A stretch of DNA of 35,117 bases from Streptomyces sp. (lineage in GTDB: Bacteria > Actinomycetota > Actinomycetes > Streptomycetales > Streptomycetaceae): NCBI RefSeq assembly GCF_031181555.1, contig NZ_JAPSKQ010000020.1:14908-50024 (forward strand), written 5' to 3'. Below the pieces are notes generated by a model. It did not search any database. It saw only the letters and a program-made list of their open reading frames with translations, and was not told the DNA's origin. Position 1 is the first letter of the stretch; the number at the start of each line of letters is the position of its first letter. This document shows positions 1 through 8,030 of the stretch, in pieces. Made by a program: the position numbers and the translations under genes.

Positions 1-31
1 CCGCTCACAAGCCGTACGACCGCGCGCGGGT

Positions 32-3000
32 TCAAGCGCCCACGTGGACGTACGAGGCCCACCGGCCGGGCGCGTGGGGCATCTGCGCGCGCAGAGCGCG
101 GACCGAGTGGTGGAGGGCCTCCGCGGCCCGCGCCGGGCCCGGGCCGGCGGCGCGGGCCACGCGGGTGTAGAAGTCCTCGGCCGCCCGGGCCGCGACGGCG
201 TCCTCGACGCTCCACAGGGCGGCAACCACCTGCCGGTAGCCGGTGAACTGCAGGGCGTGGGCGAGTGTGATCGCCTCGTCGGGGACGTCGGCTCCCCCCA
301 TGGCCGTCTCGCAGGCGGACAGGTAGGCGAGCTCCCCCAGCCCCTCAGGGTGAGCGGTGGCGAACTCGGCCACCGTCAGGAGACCGTCGTGCAGATGGAA
401 TCCGGCGCGGGACGGGGCCGCGAGGTCCTGACCGGCGTGGCAGGCGATGTGCGCCCAGGTGTGCTCGGCGAGTGCGGCGCGGACCGCGTCACGGGTGGCA
501 TCCGGTCCGTCGAGCAGTCGGTGGGGCCCGCCGGGGAAGAGCCGTGTCACGGCTTCGGCCTCGCGGCGTACGCTGCGCAGGACGGGCAGTCCGGGCGCTT
601 CGGCGACGGTGACGGCGAGCAGTCCGGTTCCCCGCGTGCCGTGACTGCCGCGTCGGGCGCCGGACCGGGCCGGCGCGCGCACCAGGCTGCGCAGCGTCGG
701 GGTGTACGAGCTGACGACACGGTCCAGGACACTGTCGCCGGGTCGTGGCCGGTCCGAACCCGGATCCGCGGGACGGCCCGCCGCGTGGAGGGGCAGCAGG
801 GCCAGCAGTCCTGTGGGACACCACCACAGCCGTGTCCAGGAGTCGTGCGACGGTACGGGGGTGGTGAGGTCCAACGCCTCCAGTACGGGAGCGGCGACCA
901 CCTCCCACAGCCACTCCAGCACGTCCAGGAGCGTCTGCTCACGGACCATGCGTGCGGCCATGCCGGCAGCACCCGTGGCGCGGTCGGCCTCGTGGAGCGC
1001 GGTGAGGAGTCCGACCACGCGCGTGTGGACGTCGCGGGCGGTCAGGCCGGGCAGCGGCACCACGCGCACGGCGTCGCCCGTCACGATCAGAGCGTCGCAG
1101 CGCACGGTGCTGACGTTGACGAGGACCACCGGGCCGGGCAGCGTGGCTCGCAGCTCGGCCAGACGAGGCGGACGCAGGAAGTTCTCGAAACCGGGCAGGC
1201 CGCGTACCTCTTCGACCAGTGCGTCCCACTCGCGGGCCGGTGCCATGCGGCGGCCCGTGGCTTCGTGGTGTTCCCACCAGACGGGGTGCGACGGGTCGGC
1301 CGGCGGAGCCGCTCCCTGCGTGTCCAGCGCGGAGCGGACCCGGTCCAGGCGGGCCGCCAGCGCGGGTGCCGCGGCGCGCAGGGCGTCGAGTTCGGTGTTC
1401 TGCTCGAGCAGCTGCGCCCAGAGGACGGACCGTCCGCGCTCGAGGAGTTCGACGGCCTCTTCCGGTCGGCCCGCGGCCAGCGCGGTCGCGGCGGCGTCCT
1501 GGGCCAGACCGGCGCAGTCGGCGAGCAGCCGTTCGCGTTGCGCGCGGTGCAGACCACGCCAGGCGAGCAGTGGGAGCAGATCGACGGCCGTGGCCATGCC
1601 TTCCGCGGCCTGGGCCCAGTCCTGGCCGAGCTGGATCGCAAGCCCGCCCCACGAGGTGGCCGCCGCGATCCGGTCGGCGGCCGCGACGCCCGGCAGCCGC
1701 GCCGCCTGCCGCCAGAGTCCGATGGCCTCCGTCGCGCTGTTCCGGTCGCCGGTGCGTCGGTGTCGTACGCTCAACAGCTCGGCCAGTGCGGACAGATGTC
1801 GGCCGTGCACAGGGCTGCCGACCGGGCTGAGGCGCACCGCCTCCCTCAGACGGGCTTCTCCTTCCTGCCCGTCGCCGTCCAGGCCCGTCTGCCGGTAGCG
1901 CCACCCCAGCGCCGTACCCAGGTTGGCCGAGCACAGGGTCCGGTCGGCGACGCTCTCCGCCTCGGCGAGGGCCGCACGGTGGGCCGCGATGGCGTCGTTC
2001 AGATCGGTCAGGTCCACCGCTCCGTGAGGGAGGGGTTCCCCGCTGCTCCGGTCCGGCCCGCTGCCGTCGTCGTGCTCGAGCCGCCAGACCCAGCGGGTGA
2101 GAAGGGTGTTGCCCAGGTTGTGCAGACATGTCGTGCGCAGCGGGTGGCCTTGCGGGGTGGCGCGCACCGCCTGCCGGCCGGCACGGACGGCCGCGTCGAT
2201 GTCGGCGGGATCCGTGCGCTGCGTGAACCGCTCCTGGTGGGCGATGCTCAGGGAATTCAGGTACATGCCCTGGTTCGGATCGGCCGGTGTGGTGGCCGCC
2301 ACGGTCTCCTCTGCGGCGGCCACCGCCGTGTCGAGGTCGGTGGGGTCGGCGGTGAGCCGGTTGCGCAGCAGCACCAGGGAGCTCAACTGCGCGTGGCACG
2401 GTGCGTAGCCGACCTCCCCGGGTGCCATGCCGCGCAGGGCCTGTTCGACTGTGCCGATCGCCTCGTCGAGGTCCGCGGCGTCACCGTCACGCTCGAATCG
2501 CAGGCGCAAGGCCCGGGCGTGGTTGTTGAGCAGCGCCCAACGCGCGGGGTGCCGGGTGGGACAGCGTCGGAGCGCCTTGTGACCCGCGTCCACGGCCTCG
2601 TACAGGTCCTCCGCATCGCCTGTCAGCTGGAAGCGGAGTTGCAGCGTGACGGACAACTGACCCAGACAGCCCTGGTGATCCGCGCCGCGTGGGGGCGAGA
2701 CCCGCAGGGCCCATCGGGCGGTGGCGACGGACTCGTCGAGGTCACGGATGCCGCCGGTGTGTTCGTACCGGCGACGCAGCGCGAGGGCCAGGTTGATCAG
2801 TACGGGCACGGCACCGGGAGCGCCGTCCATCGGCGGTTCCGGCCCGTCGACGCCGTCCGGATCCGCGGTGACGGGTAAGGGCAGGCCCGCTGCGGTGAGA
2901 GCCGCTCGACCCGCCTCGATGGAATCGTCGAGAACGCGCGGATCACCCTGGTGGTCGTACCGCACGATCAGCGTGCCGGCCAGGGTGCTCAGGCAGGTTG

Positions 3001-3337
3001 CGCGCAGGAACCCGTCCGCGGCGACCTTCGCTCCGTTGCGCGCGTGGGTGACGGCCTCGTCGAGGTCGGCCCGGTTCCCCTGACGTTCGTACCGGTTGCG
3101 CAGTGCGAGGGCCAGGTTGTTGCAGGCCCCCGCGTAGGGCCCGTGCGCCGGGCCTGTCGCTCCGACGGCCTTCCGGCCGGTGTGGATCGCTTCGTCGAGG
3201 TCGCCCGGCGCTCCGACGAGCAGGTACCGATCGAGGAGAAGGGCGCACAGGGCGACCAGGGCCTCTGCACGTTCCGGCCGGGCCGTTCCTGGGTGTCCCG
3301 CGACGGCCCGGGCCGCTTCGATCTGGCCGTCCAGCAT
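32..3337 (-). CDS. TPR-repeat CHAT-domain (caspase-like) protein
   Basis: This is a large protein (about 1101 aa from ATG 3337) with two parts. Roughly residues 20-640 carry degenerate tetratricopeptide-type repeats, seen as a recurring pattern of L-R-x-R-(Y/F)-x-x-x-G-x-x-x-D-L-(D/Y)-E-A. From about residue 735 to the end is a CHAT domain, a caspase/separase-like cysteine peptidase fold. The His of the 'IACHAG' block (H967) and the Cys of 'YLSACETA' (C1009) are the expected catalytic pair. The His is followed by Ala where many CHAT proteins have Gly. It is the last gene of a four-gene set. A GTG at 3352 would overlap the upstream TGA as GTGA but sits directly against the AGGAGG, while ATG 3337 is about 15 nt from it, so the start is uncertain. 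Family knowledge says TPR-CHAT proteins are proteases switched by a sensor or partner. The substrate here is unknown. Confidence 0.88.
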   Translation of the reverse strand: MLDGQIEAARAVAGHPGTARPERAEALVALCALLLDRYLLVGAPGDLDEAIHTGRKAVGATGPAHGPYAGACNNLALALRNRYERQGNRADLDEAVTHARNGAKVAADGFLRATCLSTLAGTLIVRYDHQGDPRVLDDSIEAGRAALTAAGLPLPVTADPDGVDGPEPPMDGAPGAVPVLINLALALRRRYEHTGGIRDLDESVATARWALRVSPPRGADHQGCLGQLSVTLQLRFQLTGDAEDLYEAVDAGHKALRRCPTRHPARWALLNNHARALRLRFERDGDAADLDEAIGTVEQALRGMAPGEVGYAPCHAQLSSLVLLRNRLTADPTDLDTAVAAAEETVAATTPADPNQGMYLNSLSIAHQERFTQRTDPADIDAAVRAGRQAVRATPQGHPLRTTCLHNLGNTLLTRWVWRLEHDDGSGPDRSSGEPLPHGAVDLTDLNDAIAAHRAALAEAESVADRTLCSANLGTALGWRYRQTGLDGDGQEGEARLREAVRLSPVGSPVHGRHLSALAELLSVRHRRTGDRNSATEAIGLWRQAARLPGVAAADRIAAATSWGGLAIQLGQDWAQAAEGMATAVDLLPLLAWRGLHRAQRERLLADCAGLAQDAAATALAAGRPEEAVELLERGRSVLWAQLLEQNTELDALRAAAPALAARLDRVRSALDTQGAAPPADPSHPVWWEHHEATGRRMAPAREWDALVEEVRGLPGFENFLRPPRLAELRATLPGPVVLVNVSTVRCDALIVTGDAVRVVPLPGLTARDVHTRVVGLLTALHEADRATGAAGMAARMVREQTLLDVLEWLWEVVAAPVLEALDLTTPVPSHDSWTRLWWCPTGLLALLPLHAAGRPADPGSDRPRPGDSVLDRVVSSYTPTLRSLVRAPARSGARRGSHGTRGTGLLAVTVAEAPGLPVLRSVRREAEAVTRLFPGGPHRLLDGPDATRDAVRAALAEHTWAHIACHAGQDLAAPSRAGFHLHDGLLTVAEFATAHPEGLGELAYLSACETAMGGADVPDEAITLAHALQFTGYRQVVAALWSVEDAVAARAAEDFYTRVARAAGPGPARAAEALHHSVRALRAQMPHAPGRWASYVHVGA

Positions 3338-3348
3338 GGCGACGTGTC

Positions 3349-4344
3349 TCACCCTCCTGCCCCGTCGGGCGGCGGCTCTCCTCGGCGCGGACGGCGGCAG
3401 CACTGCTCCGGCGCCGGTTCGGGATGCTCGTACCGTGCCCTCATCGGCCCGCCCTGCCGCCAGAACGCCGACAGTGTTCTGTTGAACCGGCCTTCCTGAT
3501 CCGGGTCTTCGGGCAGGGGAAGGTGCAGCGCCGGGTAGAGGTCGAAACGGTGCAGGTCGAAGCAGACGCGGACGGCCTGCCCGTAGGCCAGCGCGGCGTG
3601 CACGGCGGCGTGGTACGCCAGCCGCGACAGCAGCAGCGGTGCAAGCGCGAGCAGCAACCACCAGCCGGTACGGGCCAGCAGGGCGGCGCCGACCGCGGAG
3701 CACAGGGCCGAGACGACGCTGACGCGGCAGGCGGCGTCGAGTGCGTTGCGCCGGTCCTCCACGGTCGTCTTGGCCGCTTCGCCGAGGACCGTGTACAGGC
3801 GTGGCCATGCGACTGGCCCGTCCCACCCGTAGGGAGCGCCGCACCGGTCCTCGGCGGCGGCGAGCACGTTGCCCAGCCGGGTGGGGCGCAACAGGTGCGG
3901 CTGCTGCGGGAAGCGGGCGCGCAGCGCACCGTCGGCGAGCCCCGCCCGGTGGAGGGCTGCCGGGCCGGGCGGTTCACCGTCGGGCAGGTCCCTGGCCTGT
4001 TCCAGCCGCTTCATGCTGCGCTCCTGACGGCGTGTGCCCCACCGCGTCGGCGCCCCGCACCAGGAAGGCCAGTACCCTTCCAGCAGCCTGACGAAGGGCA
4101 GTTGGAAGGGGTGGAGCACCAGTGCCCCCACGACCGTGCCGAACACCAGCAGCAGGGCCTCGCCCGCGCCCAGCGTGCCGGCACGCCGCCAGGCCGCGCT
4201 CCAGTCCAGGGTGGTCCCCGGGGCGCCCGCCCACACCAGCAGCAGCACGAACAGGAAGCCGGCGCACATCGGTACGTAGCCGATGACGAAGAACCGGCCG
4301 CCCAGCGCCTCGGCGGACGGCCGTCCCACCGCCGTCAGGCTCAC
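3349..4344 (-). CDS. multi-pass membrane protein of the CHAT operon
   Basis: This encodes about 331 aa from a GTG at 4344 that overlaps the TGA of the upstream gene by 4 bases (GTGA), indicating translational coupling. Two hydrophobic segments lie in the N-terminal third (around 'CAGFLFVLLLVWAG' and 'LLLVFGTVVGALVL') and about two more near residues 230-270. They enclose a basic, soluble middle portion. The C-terminal tail is charged and rich in Arg and Pro and is probably cytosolic. I recognise no enzymatic motif. Because it lies between the Cys-rich protein and the CHAT protease, it may be the membrane anchor, effector or substrate of that system. This rests only on position. The open frame extends further upstream, but that part overlaps the neighbouring gene and reads like shadow sequence. 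Confidence 0.75.
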   Translation of the reverse strand: MSLTAVGRPSAEALGGRFFVIGYVPMCAGFLFVLLLVWAGAPGTTLDWSAAWRRAGTLGAGEALLLVFGTVVGALVLHPFQLPFVRLLEGYWPSWCGAPTRWGTRRQERSMKRLEQARDLPDGEPPGPAALHRAGLADGALRARFPQQPHLLRPTRLGNVLAAAEDRCGAPYGWDGPVAWPRLYTVLGEAAKTTVEDRRNALDAACRVSVVSALCSAVGAALLARTGWWLLLALAPLLLSRLAYHAAVHAALAYGQAVRVCFDLHRFDLYPALHLPLPEDPDQEGRFNRTLSAFWRQGGPMRARYEHPEPAPEQCCRRPRRGEPPPDGAGG

Positions 4345-4904
4345 TGGTCCATCCGCATCGCGCCGTGACCGGCCACCGGGCACGGAGGTGGATCCTCGTC
4401 GGCGGCGATCCGGTAGGAGACGTGTCCGCACTCTCCGCACCGGTAGCAGTACACCGTGAACCGCGTCGGGGTGCCGGGGAGTGTGCCGTGGTCCCCGGCG
4501 CCCAGTCCGCCGCGTACGGGAAGGTCCCCGTCCCACGCGTCCGGTGTGAGCACCTGCTGCTGGAACCGGGTCCTCGCGGTGGAACCGACGGGCTGCCCGT
4601 CCGGGACGAGGAGGACGCTGTCCACCTCGGGGTCGGCGGCGAACACGTGTCTCAGTGCCTCGATCAGTTCCGGCAGTCGCGTGCCGGACGCGAACTCCAG
4701 TCGGTACTGCCCGATCGCACCGTCACCGGCCGCTTCCGGAACTCTCGTGTCGTGCACCAGTGGTTCGTACCCGCGCAGCGCCTGCGGCCCCGCTTCCACG
4801 TCCGGCTCCCTCCCCGTCACCAGGCACAGGCGCGGAGGTCTCAACGACTCCGGGGCCGTGCGAGTGGGCAATGAGTGTAGCCACTGCACGTGCCGGAACA
4901 GCAC
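4341..4904 (-). CDS. hypothetical protein with C-terminal zinc-ribbon-like Cys cluster
   Basis: This reading frame ends in a Cys-rich block ('CYRCGECGHVSY', then 'PPPCPVAGH') that looks like a rubredoxin- or zinc-ribbon-type metal site. The middle part is mixed alpha/beta and I cannot assign it to a family. The frame stays open to 5162, and GC-rich codons continue past 4904. However, the only starts beyond it (GTG 5129, ATG 5162) would overlap the strongly coding 61-aa gene by 67 bases or more. I therefore place the start provisionally at GTG 4904 (187 aa). No good ribosome binding site decides it. Its stop overlaps the start of the membrane-protein gene by 4 bases, so the two are co-translated. 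A role as partner or sensor of the CHAT system is inference. Confidence 0.65.
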   Translation of the reverse strand: MLFRHVQWLHSLPTRTAPESLRPPRLCLVTGREPDVEAGPQALRGYEPLVHDTRVPEAAGDGAIGQYRLEFASGTRLPELIEALRHVFAADPEVDSVLLVPDGQPVGSTARTRFQQQVLTPDAWDGDLPVRGGLGAGDHGTLPGTPTRFTVYCYRCGECGHVSYRIAADEDPPPCPVAGHGAMRMDQ

Positions 4905-5062
4905 CGCCGTCTTGGTGCGGGTGTCCCGCGTTCCGCTGCTGCGGTGTTCGGCTCGGGCCGTTGCGGGGAGCGGTCCCCGGCCCGGGTCCGCTCCGGGCGG
5001 GCGCGGCAGCGGCAGGCGGACGTCCCGGCCGGGCAGTCGGCCGTGCGTGACGGCACCGGCCG

Positions 5063-5248
5063 TCAGCCGTAACAGGCCGGCAGGGGCTCCGGTCCCTCCG
5101 GCGCTCCGTACTCGAAGACCGCCGTGCACGCCTCCGCGATGTCGCAGCCCTTGTCCCACCACGGGAAGGCGAACAGGCTCCAGACCAGAAAGGCGGTGAA
5201 AGCGTCCAGCGCGTCCCCTTTGACATGTATGCGATTATTCCGCTCCAC
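5063..5248 (-). CDS. 61-aa hypothetical protein, first gene of the CHAT operon
   Basis: This is a small frame starting at GTG 5248. From about residue 11 it has strong Streptomyces codon bias: third positions almost all G or C and second positions near 50 % GC. A hydrophobic, aromatic-rich stretch ('FTAFLVWSLFAFPWW') could be a membrane segment or an amphipathic helix, and it is followed by an acidic part with three Cys. I recognise no family. No Shine-Dalgarno precedes the GTG, and a CATATT -10-like element ends only 7 bases upstream, so a leaderless mRNA is possible. A 9-bp inverted repeat overlaps the start codon. It could be missed by gene callers because it is short. Confidence 0.55.
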   Translation of the reverse strand: MERNNRIHVKGDALDAFTAFLVWSLFAFPWWDKGCDIAEACTAVFEYGAPEGPEPLPACYG

Positions 5249-5259
5249 GCAGCGGAATA
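5236..5259. promoter_or_regulatory. 9-bp palindrome overlapping the first start codon of the CHAT operon
   Basis: TATTCCGCT and AGCGGAATA form a perfect 9-bp inverted repeat around 6 bases (CCACGC). The GTG of the 61-aa gene (5248-5246) lies inside this element. The TTCCGC/GCGGAA arms resemble sites bound by IclR-type regulators, but no such regulator lies in the window. It is more likely a repressor site at a leaderless promoter than a terminator, because no coding sequence ends immediately upstream of it. Confidence 0.5.
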
Positions 5260-5370
5260 TGCCGTACCACCTTCCGGCCGTCGACGGTGGTGTCCTACCC
5301 CTGCCCCCGGCCCGCCGGGGCACTCCCGCGGCCGCCGCCGACGGCCGGGCGCGCCCCGTGCGGGGCCGGT

Positions 5371-5406
5371 GGCGGCCCCTCCCCACTGAGTCCGGGAGGG
5401 GCCGCC
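5371..5406 (-). terminator. terminator after the EF-G paralogue
   Basis: Arms of 13 bases (GGCGGCCCCTCCC and its complement) pair perfectly around a loop of 10 bases. The stem sits 8 bases beyond the stop of the EF-G paralogue and before the CHAT operon promoter. There is no U-tract, as is usual in Streptomyces. Confidence 0.75.
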
Positions 5407-5413
5407 GTCCCGA

Positions 5414-7474
5414 TCACCGCGCGGGCGCCGCGGCCGGTGCCGGTGCGTAGCCGGTCGGCCGGGTGGTGAAGGTGCCGCGGCCCTGGGTGCGGCTGCGCAG
5501 CCGGGTCGCGTAACCGAACAGCTCGGCCAGGGGCACGGTGGCGGTGACGACCGCCGCGCCCGCCCGGGTGACCGAGCCGGTCACCCGGCCACGGCGTGCG
5601 GCCAGATCGCCGAGCACCCCGCCCACCGCGTCCTCGGGCACGGTGACCGTGACCTCGACGACCGGTTCCAGCAGGACCATCGCGCAGGCGCGCAGCGCGT
5701 CCCGCAGCCCGAGCCGGCCGGCGGTGCGGAAGGCGGTGTCCGAGGAGTCCTTCACATGGGTCGAACCGTCGGTGAGCGTGACCCGCAGCCCCGTCACCGG
5801 ATGCCCGCCCAGCGGCCCTTCGGCCAGGGCGTCCCGGCAGCCGGCCTCGACCGCGCGGACGTACTCCTGCGGCACGCGCCCGCCGACGACCACCGAGCGG
5901 AACTCGAAACCGGCCTCCGGCGTGTCCAACGGCTCGACATCGAGCACGACATGGGCGAACTGCCCGGCTCCGCCGTCCTGTTTGACGTGCCGGAACACGA
6001 ACCCGGACACCCCGCGTCCGACGGTCTCCCGGTGACTCACCCGGGGACGGCCGACGTTGACGCCGAGCCCGTGCTCACGCCGGATCTTCTCCACCGCGAC
6101 CTCCAGGTGCAGTTCTCCCATGCCGGACAGCACCGTCTGGCCGGTCTCCGGGTCGGTGCGCACGACCAGCGACGGGTCCTCCTCGGCGAGCCGCCCGAGC
6201 GCCGACGCCAGGCGCCCGGTGTCGGTGCCCCGAAGCGCCTCCACCGCCACGGAGACGACGGGCTCGGCCGCCCCCGGAGGCTCCAGGACCAGCGGGGCGC
6301 CCGGCGCGCACAGGGTGGAACCGGCGCGGGCGGACTTCAGCCCGACCACGGCGACGATGTCCCCGGCGACCGCCCGGTCCACCTGGGCGTGCCGGTCGGC
6401 CTGTACCCGCAGGATCCGTCCGATCCGCTCGGCGCGGCGCGCGGTCGCGTCCCACACGGTGTCTCCCTTCTCGATCGTCCCCGCGTACAGGCGCAGGTAG
6501 GTCAGCCGTCCGGTGGCGGTGGCGTTCACCTTGAACGCCAGGGCGGCCAGCGGCGCCGCCGGGTCGGCGGCCCGCTCCCGTTCCCGGCCGTCGTCGTCCG
6601 TCCCGCGCACCGGCGGCACGTCGAGCGGCGACGGCAGGTAGGCGAGGACCGCGTCCAGCAGCGGTTCGACGCCGCGGTTGCGGTAGGCGGAGCCGCACAG
6701 CACCACGACGGCGTCACCGCTGCGCGTCAGGTCCCGCAGCGCGCGGGCGAGCGTCCCGGTACCGAGCGATCCGGTGTCGCAGAACTCCTCCAGCGCGCCC
6801 GGGTGCAGCTCGGCGACGGCCTCCTCCAGCAGCTGGCGCCGCCGGTGGGCCTCTTCGCGCAGCTCGTCCGGCACCCGGCCTTCGAGGACGGCTTCACCGT
6901 GCTCGCTCCAGGTCAGCGCTCGCATGCGGAGCAGGTCGACGACACCGGCGAAGGCGTCCTCCGCGCCGATCGGCAACTGGACCGCGAGGGGTGCGGGGTG
7001 CAGCCGCTCCCGGATCGAGGCGACGGCGGCGTCGAGCTCGGCGCCGGCCCGGTCCATCTTGTTGACGAACGCGATGCGCGGCACACCGTGCCGGTCCGCC
7101 TGCCGCCACACCGACTCGCTCTGCGGTTCGACCCCGGCGACCGCGTCGAACACGGCGACCGCACCGTCGAGGACGCGCAGCGAGCGCTCCACCTCGTCGG
7201 CGAAGTCGACGTGCCCCGGGGTGTCGATGAGGTTGATGCGGTGACCGTCCCAGGCGCAGCTGACGGCCGCGGCGAAGATGGTGATGCCCCGGTCGCGTTC
7301 CTGCGGGTCGAAGTCGGTGACGGTGGTGCCGTCGTGGACCTCGCCGCGCCGGTGCGTGGTGCCGGTCGCGTACAGGATCCGCTCGGTGACGGTGGTCTTG
7401 CCGGCGTCGACGTGGGCGAGGATGCCGAGGTTGCGGACGGCGGCGAGGGGGTTGGTGTTCATCGGGTCGCGCAT
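5414..7474 (-). CDS. fusA: elongation factor G paralogue (translational GTPase)
   Basis: This encodes 686 aa from ATG 7474 (AAAGG 9 nt upstream; a second in-frame ATG at 7462 is possible). The GTPase motifs are complete: 'AHVDAGKT' (20-27), 'RGITI' (62-66), 'DTPGHVDF' (84-91, with the catalytic His at 88) and 'NKMD' (138-141). Domains II to V follow. The C-terminal domain V contains '[16 protein letters not shown]', typical of EF-G. EF-G catalyses ribosome translocation and, with RRF, recycling. No rpsL, rpsG or tuf genes lie alongside, so this is not the str-operon copy but a second, stand-alone EF-G. The DTPGHVDF motif and the EF-G-like domain V argue against an OtrA/Tet(M) ribosome-protection protein, although a ribosome-rescue or stress role is possible. 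It is monocistronic, with its own terminator. Confidence 0.93.
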   Translation of the reverse strand: MRDPMNTNPLAAVRNLGILAHVDAGKTTVTERILYATGTTHRRGEVHDGTTVTDFDPQERDRGITIFAAAVSCAWDGHRINLIDTPGHVDFADEVERSLRVLDGAVAVFDAVAGVEPQSESVWRQADRHGVPRIAFVNKMDRAGAELDAAVASIRERLHPAPLAVQLPIGAEDAFAGVVDLLRMRALTWSEHGEAVLEGRVPDELREEAHRRRQLLEEAVAELHPGALEEFCDTGSLGTGTLARALRDLTRSGDAVVVLCGSAYRNRGVEPLLDAVLAYLPSPLDVPPVRGTDDDGRERERAADPAAPLAALAFKVNATATGRLTYLRLYAGTIEKGDTVWDATARRAERIGRILRVQADRHAQVDRAVAGDIVAVVGLKSARAGSTLCAPGAPLVLEPPGAAEPVVSVAVEALRGTDTGRLASALGRLAEEDPSLVVRTDPETGQTVLSGMGELHLEVAVEKIRREHGLGVNVGRPRVSHRETVGRGVSGFVFRHVKQDGGAGQFAHVVLDVEPLDTPEAGFEFRSVVVGGRVPQEYVRAVEAGCRDALAEGPLGGHPVTGLRVTLTDGSTHVKDSSDTAFRTAGRLGLRDALRACAMVLLEPVVEVTVTVPEDAVGGVLGDLAARRGRVTGSVTRAGAAVVTATVPLAELFGYATRLRSRTQGRGTFTTRPTGYAPAPAAAPAR

Positions 7475-8030
7475 GGCCCGTGGCCTTTCGGTGCGGTGTG
7501 ACGGGGCGGCGCGATTCCCGGACGAGACATGCCGTCGGGCACGGACACAGGGGTGCCCGAACATCCGAGGACGGAGGAAGTCGACGGACCGTCAGTGGAG
7601 CTGTCTCGTCACGGCATCCGGTACCGGCCGCGCAGCGGGCACCGGACGGCCGAGGACACCAGGATCACCTCGGACCGGGCGGACCGGAAACGGGGAGCGG
7701 CGACAGCGGCGTGGTCACGCACGGCCGGACTCCCCTCACTGGTCATGGATGCGCGGCCCCGCGGCGGGGCGGCGTCTGCTCGTCGCCGAGTGTAAGGAGG
7801 GACCAGGAGGCGGAGCCACGCATTATCCGCGGGCACGCACGTTGTTCGCGGGCGCGCACGACCCTCGACCTGGTCTCACATCTTGGGATGGGGTTCCTGG
7901 CAAATGAGATGTCTGAGATCGTTGAGCGGCCCGCACCGTTCGCGTGGCCTCCCCCGAAGGGGACACGTGGCGCCGTGCGGGCCGTCGGCGCATGCCGCCG
8001 GCGGCCGTTCTCCCCCGGAAAGACCGTGAA
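7475..8030. other. divergent intergenic region between EF-G paralogue and MHS transporter
   Basis: These 556 bases contain no frame with convincing codon bias. They must hold the promoters for both flanking genes. Visible structure comprises a 14-base near-perfect direct repeat at 7828-7841 and 7847-7860 (one mismatch, spaced by TTGTT), and an imperfect inverted repeat TCTCACATCT (7874-7883) / AGATGTCTGAGA (7907-7918). The second arm belongs to a TGAGATG-TC-TGAGATC direct pair. These could be operators for the transporter gene. Confidence 0.45.

Noticed and set aside
44-2878. 944-codon plus-strand frame opposite the TPR-CHAT gene
   Set aside because: The minus strand has recognisable TPR repeats and CHAT catalytic motifs; the plus frame is a shadow.
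4723-5226. 167-codon minus-strand frame starting at ATG 5226
   Set aside because: The composition is Arg/Pro/Ala-rich, and codon bias favours the overlapping 61-aa gene and the Cys-rich protein.
5414-7474. Ribosome-protection (OtrA/Tet(M)) resistance gene
   Set aside because: The DTPGHVDF motif, the insert pattern and domain V match EF-G more closely.
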